DNA from: Geothrix sp. 21YS21S-2
GTDB lineage: Bacteria; Acidobacteriota; Holophagae; Holophagales; Holophagaceae
DNA: 64,000 nt
Assembly: GCF_030846775.1 (NCBI RefSeq)
Contig: NZ_CP132910.1
Location: 4,901,001-4,965,000 of the forward strand
Reading direction: 5' to 3'
The notes below the pieces were generated by a model. The model had not been told where the DNA came from, ran no database searches, and saw only the letters and a list, made by a program, of their open reading frames with translations. Of this stretch, positions 24,889-33,369 are shown one piece after another (positions within the stretch are counted from its first letter, which is position 1; the number at the start of each line of letters is the position of its first letter). The translations under genes and the position numbers were made by a program.

Positions 24889-24981
24889 GCGTTTCATTCC
24901 GCGGTCTGCGTTTCGTGAAAGGGGCTGTTGAATAGGCATGAACATGGGATCGGGGCGGTGTGCAAACGATCCGGGGAGTGA

Positions 24982-25977
24982 TCAGGCGAGGTCGGCCTCC
25001 AACTGGGCGAGCACGGCGGCGTCCATCTCATTCTGGGCCTTGGACAGGGGGCCGTCCAGCTTGGCGCCCGAAGCGAGCCGGTGGCCGCCTCCGCCGAAGC
25101 GGCGGCAGACCTGGTTCACATTCGCTCGCTCTCTGGACCGGAGGCTCGCCTTGATGCGCCCGTCGGCCAGCTGGTATAGAAGGCAGGACACCTCCACGCC
25201 CCGCAGCTCCAGGGGGCGGTTCACGAGGGTCTCCATGTCGTCATGGTCCGCGCCGCAGGCGTCCAGGTCGGCCTGGGTGAGGCTGATGCGGGCATAGCGG
25301 CCCTCGGCCAGGAGCTCCAGCTTGTCGAAGGCCCGGCCGGTCAGCCGGAGCTTCTGCAGCCGCCCCTGGTGGTAGAGGTTCTGGTAGATGCGGGCCGGCG
25401 CCACGCCCTGCTCGATGAGCTGGGCCGCCATGCGGTGCACCTTGGGGGTGGCGTTGGAGAAACGGAAGTTGCCGGTGTCCTCCACGACGCCGGCGTACAG
25501 GGCGTCGGCCATGGGAGCGGGCAGGGGGAGTGGCATGTGGGCCACCGCCAGGTCGTACACCAGTTCGGCGCTGGCGGAGGCCGTGGGATCGGTGAACTCC
25601 TGGGCGAACCCCGCGGGGGCGTCCTTCAGGTGGTGGTCCAGGCAGGCGGTGACGGCCGAGGTGGCCTGGAAGGCGGGGAGCAGGGGACCCAGGCGGTGGG
25701 GCTCGGAGGCGTCCACGATGATCCAGGCGCCGGGCCAGGCGGCCAGTTCCCGGTGCCGGCCTTCCAGGTCCAGGGCCTCCACCCAGCCCCCGGGGTCCAT
25801 GAACCCAAGGAAATCCGGGAGATGGGGGTGCACGACGATGCGTACGTCCTTTCCCCTGGCCTTCAGGTAGTGGGCCAGGCCCACCATGGCGCCGATGCCG
25901 TCGCCATCCGGATTCTCATGGGTGGTCAGCAGGATCCGGTCCTGGTTCTCGAGAAAGGCATTGAAGCGGTTCAGCAA
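24982..25977 (-). CDS. nrnA: DHH/DHHA1 phosphoesterase, NrnA-like oligoribonuclease/pAp phosphatase
   Basis: 331 residues. The DHH-domain motifs are HENPDGDGIGA (20-30), VDASEPHRLG and LDHHLKD (113-119), and the C-terminal DHHA1 domain has GGGGHRLASGAKL. NrnA-type enzymes degrade nanoRNAs and 3'-phosphoadenosine phosphate. The start codon is TTG at 25977, preceded by GAGGTCGG. It lies between add and ribA on the same strand with short gaps, consistent with a nucleotide-salvage group. Confidence 0.9.
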   Translation of the reverse strand: MLNRFNAFLENQDRILLTTHENPDGDGIGAMVGLAHYLKARGKDVRIVVHPHLPDFLGFMDPGGWVEALDLEGRHRELAAWPGAWIIVDASEPHRLGPLLPAFQATSAVTACLDHHLKDAPAGFAQEFTDPTASASAELVYDLAVAHMPLPLPAPMADALYAGVVEDTGNFRFSNATPKVHRMAAQLIEQGVAPARIYQNLYHQGRLQKLRLTGRAFDKLELLAEGRYARISLTQADLDACGADHDDMETLVNRPLELRGVEVSCLLYQLADGRIKASLRSRERANVNQVCRRFGGGGHRLASGAKLDGPLSKAQNEMDAAVLAQLEADLA

Positions 25978-26008
25978 TTCCGACCTCTGCGATCAACTAT
26001 AGCACGGT

Positions 26009-27076
26009 CTAGAGCTGTTCCTTCTTGCTTTCCAGGCTGTGGGGCTGGAAGGACTTCAGCTCGTTCACCACGTCCGAGAGCAGGGCCCGCTTCACCGCGT
26101 AGGGCAGGAAGGCGCTCTTGAAGCCCATGATGATGAGCTCCTTGATCTCGTCCAGGGTGAAGCCCATGGTCTCGTGCAGGTGGAGGTACTCCTCGCTGAC
26201 GGTGGTGCGGGTGACCATGCGGTTGTCGGTGTTCACCGTCACCCGCAGGCCGAGGTCGTAGAAGAGGCGGATCGGGTGCTCGGCCATGGTGCGCACGGCC
26301 CGGGTCTGCACGTTGGAGGAGGGGCAGCACTCCAGGGGGATGCGGTGGTCGTTCACGTAGTTGAGCAGGTCGCCGTTCTCGATGAGGCGAACGCCGTGGC
26401 CGATGCGGTGGGCGCCGCAGAGGTGGATGGCCTGGTGGATGCTCTCCGGCCCGTAGGCCTCCCCGGCGTGCAGGGTGCAGTTGATGTTGTTGGCCAGCAC
26501 GCGGCTGAAGGCCTCGCGGTGCTTCTTGGCGGGGAAGTCCTCCTCCGCGCCGGCCAGGTCGAAGCCCACGACGCCCTTGTTCTTGAAGGCGACGGTGAGG
26601 TCGGCCAGGCGATTGGACAGCTCGGGGCTGATGTGCCGGATGCCGCAGAGGATGACGCCGGTCTTGATGTTGAATTCCTTCTCCGCCTTGGCGAGGCCCT
26701 CCACGACCGCCTGCACGATGTGGTGCAGCGTCAGGCCCTTCTGCTGGTGGAGGATGGGGCTGTAGCGCACCTCCAGGTAGCGGACGTTCTCCGCCGCGGC
26801 GTCCTCGGCCAGTTCGTACGCCGTGCGCACCAGGGAGTCATAGGTCTGCATCACCGACAGGGTGACGTCGAAGGCCTTCAGGTAGTCCACCAGGGAGGTG
26901 CACTCCTCGCCCACTTCCACGAAGGGGCGCAGGGTCTCGAGGGTGTCGCCCGGCAAGGTCACGCCCTGCTCCTGGGCCAGCTCGAGGATGGTGGTGAGAC
27001 GCAGGCTGCCGTCCAGATGAACGTGCAGGTCGGTCTTGGGGAGGCGCTGGATGTCTTCGAGAGTGAGTTTTCGCAT
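26009..27076 (-). CDS. add: adenosine deaminase
   Basis: 355 residues; a zinc hydrolase converting adenosine to inosine. DLHVHLDGS (H18, H20), the HAGEAYGPESI region, HRIGHGVRL and the VNTDN Asp match the family; the last reads NTDNR instead of the usual NTDDP. It is the usual length. It sits 31 nt from its neighbours on both sides in a minus-strand run with nrnA and ribA. Confidence 0.93.
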   Translation of the reverse strand: MRKLTLEDIQRLPKTDLHVHLDGSLRLTTILELAQEQGVTLPGDTLETLRPFVEVGEECTSLVDYLKAFDVTLSVMQTYDSLVRTAYELAEDAAAENVRYLEVRYSPILHQQKGLTLHHIVQAVVEGLAKAEKEFNIKTGVILCGIRHISPELSNRLADLTVAFKNKGVVGFDLAGAEEDFPAKKHREAFSRVLANNINCTLHAGEAYGPESIHQAIHLCGAHRIGHGVRLIENGDLLNYVNDHRIPLECCPSSNVQTRAVRTMAEHPIRLFYDLGLRVTVNTDNRMVTRTTVSEEYLHLHETMGFTLDEIKELIIMGFKSAFLPYAVKRALLSDVVNELKSFQPHSLESKKEQL

Positions 27077-27107
27077 CCCTCAGTTTACCGGGCCAAACCG
27101 CTTTCTT

Positions 27108-27404
27108 CTATGCCTGATGGCGGGCCCCGAAGAGTTCGGCGAGGCTCAGCTCCGCCAGGAGCTCAAGGAGCCGTTCATCCTGGATCAGCATGGTCACCTT
27201 GACCTTGTCCCGGTTGACGAGCTTGACGAAGAAGCCGATGACCGAGGAGGGCATGGACAGGGACTCCCGGATGTGGAGGGTGAGGCTCGCGGCCCCGGCG
27301 GCGACCTGCTCGGTGACCAGCCTCCGGATCTCCAGGTAGTCGGCGGTCGTCTTGATGTTGCCCGTTATGGTCAACTCGGCCGGGCCCGTCCTTGCGATGT
27401 CCAT
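27108..27404 (-). CDS. STAS-type anti-sigma-factor antagonist-like protein
   Basis: 98 residues with the STAS build: beta strand ELTITGNI, helix, SLTLHIRESLSMPSSVIGFF and a C-terminal helix. The paired serines in MPSSVIG lie where SpoIIAA-type proteins carry the phosphorylated Ser. It is translated from a GGGAG site directly after the REC-PP2C-HATPase gene, whose kinase and phosphatase parts are its obvious partners. In this arrangement it resembles HsbA of the HsbR/HsbA pair of pseudomonads; this is inference from architecture. Confidence 0.8.
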   Translation of the reverse strand: MDIARTGPAELTITGNIKTTADYLEIRRLVTEQVAAGAASLTLHIRESLSMPSSVIGFFVKLVNRDKVKVTMLIQDERLLELLAELSLAELFGARHQA

Positions 27405-27408
27405 TGCG

Positions 27409-29097
27409 TCACTCCCGATAGAACTTGAGCAGTGTCAGGGTATTGCCTTGTTCATTGTAATGGAATGCGTCGGTGTACTTCCGGATCATCCTCAGGCCGC
27501 GGCCATGGAGCAGGAGGGAGTCCGGTTTCTCGAGCCGGGCCAGGGACGTCGCGAAGCCGGGGCCTTCGTCCTGGATGGTGACCGAAAGCAGGCGGTTCCC
27601 GCCCTCCCCGGTCAGGGCGAGGTCCACGGTGACGGGCGGGTGGGGGGAGGCCTCCCGCTCGAGAAGGTGGTCGAAGTAGAGTCCGCCTTCCAGAAGCTCG
27701 GCCTTGAGGTGGCCGGGGATCCCCAGGGAGCCGTGTTCGTAGGCGTTCAGAAGGGCCTCCCGGATGGCGACGCTGAACTCGTACCGGGGTTCCGCGGCCA
27801 GGGCCGTGCGGGTCTCCAGGCACTTCTCCAGCTCCTGGCAGGCCTCCTCCACGCGTTCCAGGCGGCTCTCCACGGTCATGTGGCGCTGCCAGAGGGGCTC
27901 GGAATCCACCCGGGTGAGGAAGAGCAGGGTCACGTCGTCCTCCGGACTGGGCACCAGCTTCCGGAAGGATTCCAGGAATGCCGCCCGGCCTGCCTGTTCC
28001 CTGAAATCGGGCTCCAGGCGGCTCCGGTAGAGCCCGCCCTCCGGCGTCCCGGCCTCGTTGAGGCCGTCGGTGTAGAGAAGGATGCGGCGGGTGTCGCCCA
28101 GGTTGTGGGCCCGGGTGCTGAAGTCGGTGGTGTAGGGCGAGAGGGGCGGGTTGTTGCAGGGCAGCTTGCGGGGGCCGTCCCCGCCTTCCAACAGCATCGG
28201 GGGCATGCCGAAGGAGGCGAGCTCCAGCAGGGCCCGCTTGCAGGGGAGCCAGACCAGCGCGAGGCTGAGCACCTCGTCCTCCAGGAGGCGCCGCCCGATC
28301 ATGGTGATGAATTCCCGCACGAACTCCCCGAGGCTGAACAGGCTGCCCGGCGCCAGGCGGTCCACCTGGAGGTTGAAGGTGTAGACGGCCAGCGAGGTGG
28401 TGAGGGCGGCCGAGAGGCCCTTGCCCATGGCGTCGGCGAGGAACACCAGCATGCTCCCGTCCGGAAGGCGCCGCAGGGAGTAGCTGTCCCCGCACATGAT
28501 GTCCTTGGGCAGGTAGGCGACCTCGGCGATCCACTCCCCGCGGCCCGGGGGGCCCGTGAAGGACCGGCCCTGGAAGTCGTTCTCCAGGATGCTCAGCTCC
28601 TTCCGGAAGGCCATCTCCTGCTGGTTCTCATGGTAGCGCTCCCGCAGCTGGAGGAGCGCCAAGTCCTGCTCCATGGTCCTGCGCTGGAGGTGGTCGTGCT
28701 CGAGCAGCCCCACCACCAGGGAGAAGGCCTGGACAAGGTTCTCCGGCACCACGGGCTTGGGGAGGATGGAGGCGATGCCCAGGCCGATGACCTGCCCCAG
28801 GAGCGCATTGTTCATGGACTCGGTGATGAAGATGATGGGGACCTTCGAACCGCCCTTCCGGATCTCCGCGGCCATGTCCAGGCCCGTCATGCCGGGCATG
28901 TGATGGTCCGTGAGGATGATGTCCGGCGCCTTGGCCCGCCATGCCGCCAGGCCCTCGCGGCCGTCCCTGGCCTGGAAGACCTCCTTGAAGAGGCCCCGCA
29001 TGCGCGCGGCCATCGCCATCCGGCTGGGGCCGTCGTCCTCCACGTAGAGGACGGTGAGCTCGCTGCAGTAGGGGCTTAGGTGGTCCCGGAGCGCCAC
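27409..29097 (-). CDS. REC-PP2C-HATPase partner-switch regulator (HsbR-like)
   Basis: 562 residues from a GTG at 29097 that overlaps the chemoreceptor stop by 1 nt (TAGTG). A receiver domain (1-130, VEDD at 19-22, phospho-acceptor D64 in LTDHHMPG) comes first. A PP2C phosphatase domain (about 185-380, MCGDSYSLRR, ADAMGKGLSAA, YTDGLNEAG) is next. A C-terminal RsbW-type kinase domain has EALLNAYEHGS, DEGPGF and GRGLRMIR. One protein thus carries both a phosphatase and a kinase for a STAS substrate, switched by receiver phosphorylation. The next gene is that STAS protein; the preceding one is a chemoreceptor. Confidence 0.9.
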   Translation of the reverse strand: MALRDHLSPYCSELTVLYVEDDGPSRMAMAARMRGLFKEVFQARDGREGLAAWRAKAPDIILTDHHMPGMTGLDMAAEIRKGGSKVPIIFITESMNNALLGQVIGLGIASILPKPVVPENLVQAFSLVVGLLEHDHLQRRTMEQDLALLQLRERYHENQQEMAFRKELSILENDFQGRSFTGPPGRGEWIAEVAYLPKDIMCGDSYSLRRLPDGSMLVFLADAMGKGLSAALTTSLAVYTFNLQVDRLAPGSLFSLGEFVREFITMIGRRLLEDEVLSLALVWLPCKRALLELASFGMPPMLLEGGDGPRKLPCNNPPLSPYTTDFSTRAHNLGDTRRILLYTDGLNEAGTPEGGLYRSRLEPDFREQAGRAAFLESFRKLVPSPEDDVTLLFLTRVDSEPLWQRHMTVESRLERVEEACQELEKCLETRTALAAEPRYEFSVAIREALLNAYEHGSLGIPGHLKAELLEGGLYFDHLLEREASPHPPVTVDLALTGEGGNRLLSVTIQDEGPGFATSLARLEKPDSLLLHGRGLRMIRKYTDAFHYNEQGNTLTLLKFYRE

Positions 29098-30332
29098 TAT
29101 TCCACCCGGAAGTGGCTCAGGGAACTGCGGAGGTCCTCGGACTTCGCGGCGAGGTTCGTGGAGACCGCCTCCACCCCGTGGGCGGCGTCCTTGTTCTGGT
29201 TGGAGAGGTCCACCAGGCTGTTCATGGTCTCGATGAGGTCCTTGGTGCGGGTGGCGATGTAGGTGGTCTTGCGCACCAGGTCCGAGGAGGTGGCCACGGA
29301 GTCCCTGAGCTTGGTGCCGGTGGTGCCGGCGTCCTCCAGGAGGCTGCGGGTGCGGTCGGACACGCTCACCATCTGGAGCGAGGCCCGGTCCGTCTCCGTG
29401 CACATGGCCTCGATGCCGTCCACGACCTCCTTGACGTTGATGTTGATCTCCACGAGCGAGCCCTGGGTCTTCGCGGCCAGCTTGCGGATCTCCTCGGCCA
29501 CCACCGCGAAGCCCTTGCCGGCCTCCCGCGCGTGGGCCGCCTCGATGGAGGCGTTCAGGGCCAGCAGGTTGGTCTGGTTGGCGATCTCGGCGATGATGCC
29601 CAGCACGCTGTTGATGCCCTGGGCGTCCTCGCTCAGCTCGCGCATCCGGGTCGCCATGCGGGACTGCTTCTCTCCTTCGGCGATGACCACGCCCCCCACC
29701 TCCGTGAGGGTGGCCACGAAGGCCGCCAGGACCTTCTCGGTGGATTCCAGGGTCTCGGTGGTGGTGATGGACATCTCCTCGGTGACGTCGAGGTTGCGCG
29801 CCACGTCGGTCATGAGGTTGGAGCTGTTCTCGGCGAGCTCGCACTGGCTCGAGACGTTGCCGGCCAGCTCCCGGGAGATGGCGGAGAGCTCGTTGCTGGA
29901 GGCCGCCGTCTCGTTGGCGGTGGCCACGGAGTGGGCCACGGTGGCGTGGGCCTTGTGGATGAACGTGTTGATGAAGCCCGCCAGCTGGCTGAGTTCGTCG
30001 GCGCCCGCGATGGTGATGCGCTGGGTGAGGTCGCCCTCGCCTTCGGCCAGGTCATGCATGCGCCGGGTGATCAGCGTGAGGGAGGAATTGATGCTCATGC
30101 TGATGATCAGGCCCACCCCCGCGCCGCACACGATGAAGAAGGCCAGCAGGGCCAGGGTCACGCGCATGGCCTCGGCGGCCACGATCCGGTTCGCCGCGAC
30201 GTCGCCGTGGGTGGCCTCCATGGCCCGGAGGTAGTAGACGCCGGCCGCTCCGAGACACACGAGCGCGAGGCTGCATCCGAGGATGATGACCAGCAGGCGC
30301 GTACGGATCTTCAGGAGCTTGAGCAGGTTCAT
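29097..30332 (-). CDS. methyl-accepting chemotaxis protein without a large sensor domain
   Basis: 411 residues from the ATG at 30332, with GGAGGAAAG upstream; an upstream ATG at 30389 has no ribosome site. Two membrane helices (about 9-29 and 57-78) are separated by only about 30 residues, so there is almost no periplasmic sensor. HAMP-like sequence and the signalling hairpin with its conserved tip ([30 protein letters not shown]) follow. No che genes are in the window. Transcriptional coupling to the REC-PP2C-HATPase gene suggests a link to that partner switch rather than to flagella. Confidence 0.9.
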   Translation of the reverse strand: MNLLKLLKIRTRLLVIILGCSLALVCLGAAGVYYLRAMEATHGDVAANRIVAAEAMRVTLALLAFFIVCGAGVGLIISMSINSSLTLITRRMHDLAEGEGDLTQRITIAGADELSQLAGFINTFIHKAHATVAHSVATANETAASSNELSAISRELAGNVSSQCELAENSSNLMTDVARNLDVTEEMSITTTETLESTEKVLAAFVATLTEVGGVVIAEGEKQSRMATRMRELSEDAQGINSVLGIIAEIANQTNLLALNASIEAAHAREAGKGFAVVAEEIRKLAAKTQGSLVEININVKEVVDGIEAMCTETDRASLQMVSVSDRTRSLLEDAGTTGTKLRDSVATSSDLVRKTTYIATRTKDLIETMNSLVDLSNQNKDAAHGVEAVSTNLAAKSEDLRSSLSHFRVE

Positions 30333-30395
30333 CTTTCCTCCACACCAAGGCCGGCCCGGATGACCTTCCCGGGCCCTATTATTCTGCACGATTCC

Positions 30396-30905
30396 CTAGG
30401 TATGGATCTGCGCGACCTTCGTGCGGATGGCGTTCTCGTCCGTCTTGTCCACGCAGTCGATGCACAGGCCGAAGATCTGCAGGCTGTGATGCAGGGGCTT
30501 GAACTTCCGCTCCTGGCAGATGGCGTCCTGGAGCGTCTCCAGGTCGGCGCGGTAGAACTCGAAGACCTTGTTGCAGGCCAGGCAGATCAGGTGATCATGA
30601 TGCTCATTCTCATGCGCCGCTTCGTAGTTGGCGTGGCTCGAGCCCAGGCTGCTCTTGCGCACGAGACCGCATTGCACCAGGAGATCCAAGGTGCGGTACA
30701 CGGTGGCGCGGCTGATATCGCGTCCCAGTGTCTTGAGTTCCGCGTGGAGTTCCTCGGCATCGAAGTGGCTGTCCTTGCGGAAGATGGTCGCGAGGATCTC
30801 CATCCGCTCGCCCGTCAGTTTGAGCTTCTTGCTCCGGAGATAGGCCTCGAAACGATGGGCTTCCGTGGAAGGAGCTCGGGTGGGCAGCGTCTGGTTAGGG
30901 GACAT
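30396..30905 (-). CDS. Fur-family transcriptional regulator
   Basis: 169 residues. The winged helix has LTGERMEILATIF and SRATVYRTLDLLVQCGLV, and the dimerisation part has HENEHHDHLICLACNKVFEF. Structural zinc Cys pairs are CLAC and CIDC. Whether it senses iron, peroxide or zinc cannot be read with certainty; the HHDH.IC.AC pattern is Fur-like. It is divergent from the tautomerase-winged-helix gene across a 103-nt AT-rich region that may hold its operator. Confidence 0.93.
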   Translation of the reverse strand: MSPNQTLPTRAPSTEAHRFEAYLRSKKLKLTGERMEILATIFRKDSHFDAEELHAELKTLGRDISRATVYRTLDLLVQCGLVRKSSLGSSHANYEAAHENEHHDHLICLACNKVFEFYRADLETLQDAICQERKFKPLHHSLQIFGLCIDCVDKTDENAIRTKVAQIHT

Positions 30906-30959
30906 GGATACTCCCAGAGTGGAAAAGTCGTTAAAGGGATCAAAAAGAATTCCCCCTCA

Positions 30960-30982
30960 TTCATAATACAGATTAAATTGAA
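30960..30982. promoter_or_regulatory. AT-rich inverted repeat, possible Fur-family operator
   Basis: Within the divergent 30906-31008 intergenic region, TTCATAAT starting at 30960 is mirrored imperfectly by ATTAAATTGAA ending at 30982. Size (23 nt) and AT-richness are like Fur/PerR boxes. CATAAT at 30962-30967 could also be a -10 box for the plus-strand gene. Confidence 0.35.
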
Positions 30983-31008
30983 ATCACCCCCGTTTTAAAG
31001 GAGTGTGT

Positions 31009-31575
31009 ATGCCTTTGATACACATCAAATCCAACCCCCTTTCAAAAGAACAGAAAAAGAGAATCGGCGACCGAATCATCGAGGCGTTCCACGGTGAGGG
31101 CATCCCGCCGAGCTCCGTCGTGGTCCTTTTTGGACGCGAGGAAGCCGATATATTGCTAGACGGAGGGTTACTATTCGAGGTCAACGGCGCGAAGCAGGAA
31201 GTCCCGGCCCCCAGGCCGGCCCCCGCGCCCCCCGCGCCGATGGTGTTCGAGAAGGACATCCTTCCTGATTTCAAGAACAAGCTCAGGCGGTCCAAGGGCG
31301 AGCTGCTGGCCCTCAAGGCCCAGCTCATCAAGACCCTCCAGCTCCAGGGGGCCCTGAGCAGCTTCCAGGCCCAGGAGGAACTGGGACTCAAGACCTGCGA
31401 CTGGGCACCGGCGACGCTCAGGCGGTTTTTTTCTGAGTTGGAGGACGAGGGCGTCATCCTCAAGCAGGGCCAGAAGCGGGGCACCCGCTATGTGTGGAAG
31501 GGCATGTCCAGCCAGCCCGTCCACGGGTCCCCCCGCCTCGTGAAGCGGGGCGATGACGAGCCCGCCGGGAACTGA
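31009..31575 (+). CDS. tautomerase-like domain fused to a winged-helix domain
   Basis: 188 residues from the ATG at 31009, with AAGGAG 5 nt upstream. Residues 1-60 look like a 4-oxalocrotonate tautomerase monomer: MPLIHIKSNPLSKEQKKR start with Pro2 (the catalytic Pro1 after Met removal), a helix, then IPPSSVVVLFGREEAD and a GG turn. A Pro/Ala linker (about 66-80) leads to a helical and winged-helix C-terminus (APATLRRFFSELEDEGVI, GTRYVWKG). The fusion is unusual to my knowledge. Its divergence from Fur and proximity to DUF421 hint at a stress or redox regulator. Function is unproven. Confidence 0.75.
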   Translation: MPLIHIKSNPLSKEQKKRIGDRIIEAFHGEGIPPSSVVVLFGREEADILLDGGLLFEVNGAKQEVPAPRPAPAPPAPMVFEKDILPDFKNKLRRSKGELLALKAQLIKTLQLQGALSSFQAQEELGLKTCDWAPATLRRFFSELEDEGVILKQGQKRGTRYVWKGMSSQPVHGSPRLVKRGDDEPAGN

Positions 31576-31578
31576 TCC

Positions 31579-32073
31579 ATGACCGCCCTGCCCGTGGGCG
31601 TGAGCCTCTGGAAGCTCGGTCAGCCCTGGTGGGAGTTCGCCCTCCGGGCCGTCCTGGTCTACGGCTTCCTCCTGGTGATCCTCCGTCTCACCGGCAAGCG
31701 CCAGGTGGGCCAGCTCTCGCCCTTCGACCTGGTGCTGCTCCTGATCCTGTCCAACGCCGTGCAGAACAGCATGAACGCCGGCGACAACACGGTGGCCGCG
31801 GGGTTCATCCTGGCCGGGACCCTGGTGGGGCTCAATTCCCTGGTGAGCTGGCTCACCTACCGCAGCAAGAAGGTGCAGAGGTTCGTGGAAGGCAACCCGC
31901 TGGTGCTCGTGCACAACGGGAAGATCCTCCAGTCCGTCCTGGATTCGGAGGAGGTCACGCAGCACGAGCTGATGGCCGCCCTGCGCGCCGCGGGCCTGAG
32001 CAGCCTGGAGGAGGTCCACGTGGCCATCCTGGAGACCAACGGGCACATCAGCGTGATACCCAAGCCGACCTGA
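31579..32073 (+). CDS. DUF421 (YetF/YcaP-like) membrane protein
   Basis: 164 residues. Three N-terminal hydrophobic segments (FALRAVLVYGFLLVIL, FDLVLLLILSNAVQN, AAGFILAGTLVGLNSLV) precede a soluble domain with KKVQRFVEGNPLVLVHNGKI, typical of DUF421. The family is membrane-bound and of unknown function. The ATG is 3 nt after the tautomerase-fusion stop, so the two are co-transcribed. Confidence 0.9.
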   Translation: MTALPVGVSLWKLGQPWWEFALRAVLVYGFLLVILRLTGKRQVGQLSPFDLVLLLILSNAVQNSMNAGDNTVAAGFILAGTLVGLNSLVSWLTYRSKKVQRFVEGNPLVLVHNGKILQSVLDSEEVTQHELMAALRAAGLSSLEEVHVAILETNGHISVIPKPT

Positions 32074-32105
32074 ACCCGCTCTCGGCCGAGGTTCGCCGTG
32101 AAAAG

Positions 32106-32138
32106 AGAAACCGGCCGGACCCTTTCGGATCCGGCCGG
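32106..32138 (-). terminator. intrinsic terminator of the tgt-yajC-secDF operon
   Basis: A 12-bp stem with one mismatch (32111-32122 with 32127-32138, CCGGCCGG core, TTTC loop) is followed on the minus strand by the T-rich run TTTCTCTTTT. It lies between the convergent DUF421 and secF genes. There is no T-tract on the plus-strand side. Confidence 0.75.
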
Positions 32139-32153
32139 CAACGTCAGGGCGGG

Positions 32154-33356
32154 CTAGGCGTGCTGCTTGAGCTTTTCCTTGCCGCCGAACTGGTGGTCCA
32201 GGAAGACGACCACGGGGGACGCGATGAAGATCGACGAGTAGGTGCCCGTGATCACGCCCACGACCAGGGGGAACGCCAGGTCGCGCAGGGCGTGGCCGCC
32301 CCAGACGAAGAGGCACACCGCGACGAAGAGCACGGACATGGACGTGAGGATGGTCCGGCTCAGGGTCTGGTTGATGGAGTCGTCCACCAGCTTGACGATG
32401 TCCACGCGGCGGTACTCGGGCTTGTGGCTGTTCTCGCGGATGCGGTCGAAGACCACGATCGTGTCGGCCATGGAGTAGCCGATGAGGATCAGGAAGCTCG
32501 CCACCACCGGCACCGAGAACTCGAACCCGAACAGGACGAACAGGCCCAGGGCCATGAGGACGTCGTGGATCAGCGCCACGATGCCGCCCACCGAGAAGCT
32601 CAGGGTGAACCGGAAGAGGACGTAGACGAGGATGGCCACCAGGGCCCAGCCCACGGCCGACAGCGTCTTCCAGGTCCACTCGCCGGAGATCGAGGGCGAG
32701 AAGCTCTCGTTCTTCAGGATGGTCAGGTTGCCCAGGCGGTAGTCCTTCTCCAGGCTGGCCCGCAGGGACCCTGGAAGGTCGGAGGGGAGCTGGTTGTAGT
32801 CGGACATGGGGCTGGCCTTCTCGCGGGCCTTGATGACCTTGTCCACCCAGGGCTCGTAGGCCAGGCGAAGCGCGGTCTCGTCGCCCTGGACGCCCAGAGG
32901 GTTGGCCTTCATCCAGGTGTCGACGATGGCGCCGACGCTCTCGGTGTTCAGGTCCAGGCGGTGGTCGCTGGCGGCCTTGGCGTCCAGGCTCTTCAGGGCG
33001 TCGGTGATCTGCTTGATCTGCGAGGTGGAGTCCTTCTCGTCCTGGCCCTTCCTGGCCTTGACCTTGATGGAGAACATGGCCACGCCGGGCTTGTCCTGGT
33101 AGGCCACCACGGCGGCCTGCTGGACGCCGCCGGCATAGAGGGCGTTGCGCACGTCCTCCTGGTGGACGTTGCCCTTGAAGGCCACCATCATGTCGATGCC
33201 GCCGGTGAACTGCATGCCGAGCTTGACGTGGGCGTCGGCGCCCTTCCAGGGGTGGATCCACAGGAGGCACGCGAGGATCACGCCCCAGGAGAGGATCAGG
33301 GCGACCTTCGAATACTTCATGAAGGGAATGTGGGGGAGATGCTCGAATATTTTCAT
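32154..33356 (-). CDS. secF: protein translocase subunit SecF
   Basis: 400 residues, with the SecF fold: first helix, a periplasmic domain containing QFTGGIDM, then five helices with the conserved YSMADTIVVFDRIREN. SecDF uses the proton gradient to pull exported proteins through SecYEG. It is somewhat longer than E. coli SecF because of the larger periplasmic domain (about 40-215). It starts 13 nt after secD. Confidence 0.95.
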   Translation of the reverse strand: MKIFEHLPHIPFMKYSKVALILSWGVILACLLWIHPWKGADAHVKLGMQFTGGIDMMVAFKGNVHQEDVRNALYAGGVQQAAVVAYQDKPGVAMFSIKVKARKGQDEKDSTSQIKQITDALKSLDAKAASDHRLDLNTESVGAIVDTWMKANPLGVQGDETALRLAYEPWVDKVIKAREKASPMSDYNQLPSDLPGSLRASLEKDYRLGNLTILKNESFSPSISGEWTWKTLSAVGWALVAILVYVLFRFTLSFSVGGIVALIHDVLMALGLFVLFGFEFSVPVVASFLILIGYSMADTIVVFDRIRENSHKPEYRRVDIVKLVDDSINQTLSRTILTSMSVLFVAVCLFVWGGHALRDLAFPLVVGVITGTYSSIFIASPVVVFLDHQFGGKEKLKQHA

Positions 33357-33369
33357 CTGGGCGGGCCTG

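Noticed and set aside
24889-24945. Longer ribA from the ATG at 24945
   Set aside because: No ribosome site, and the added residues match no family sequence.
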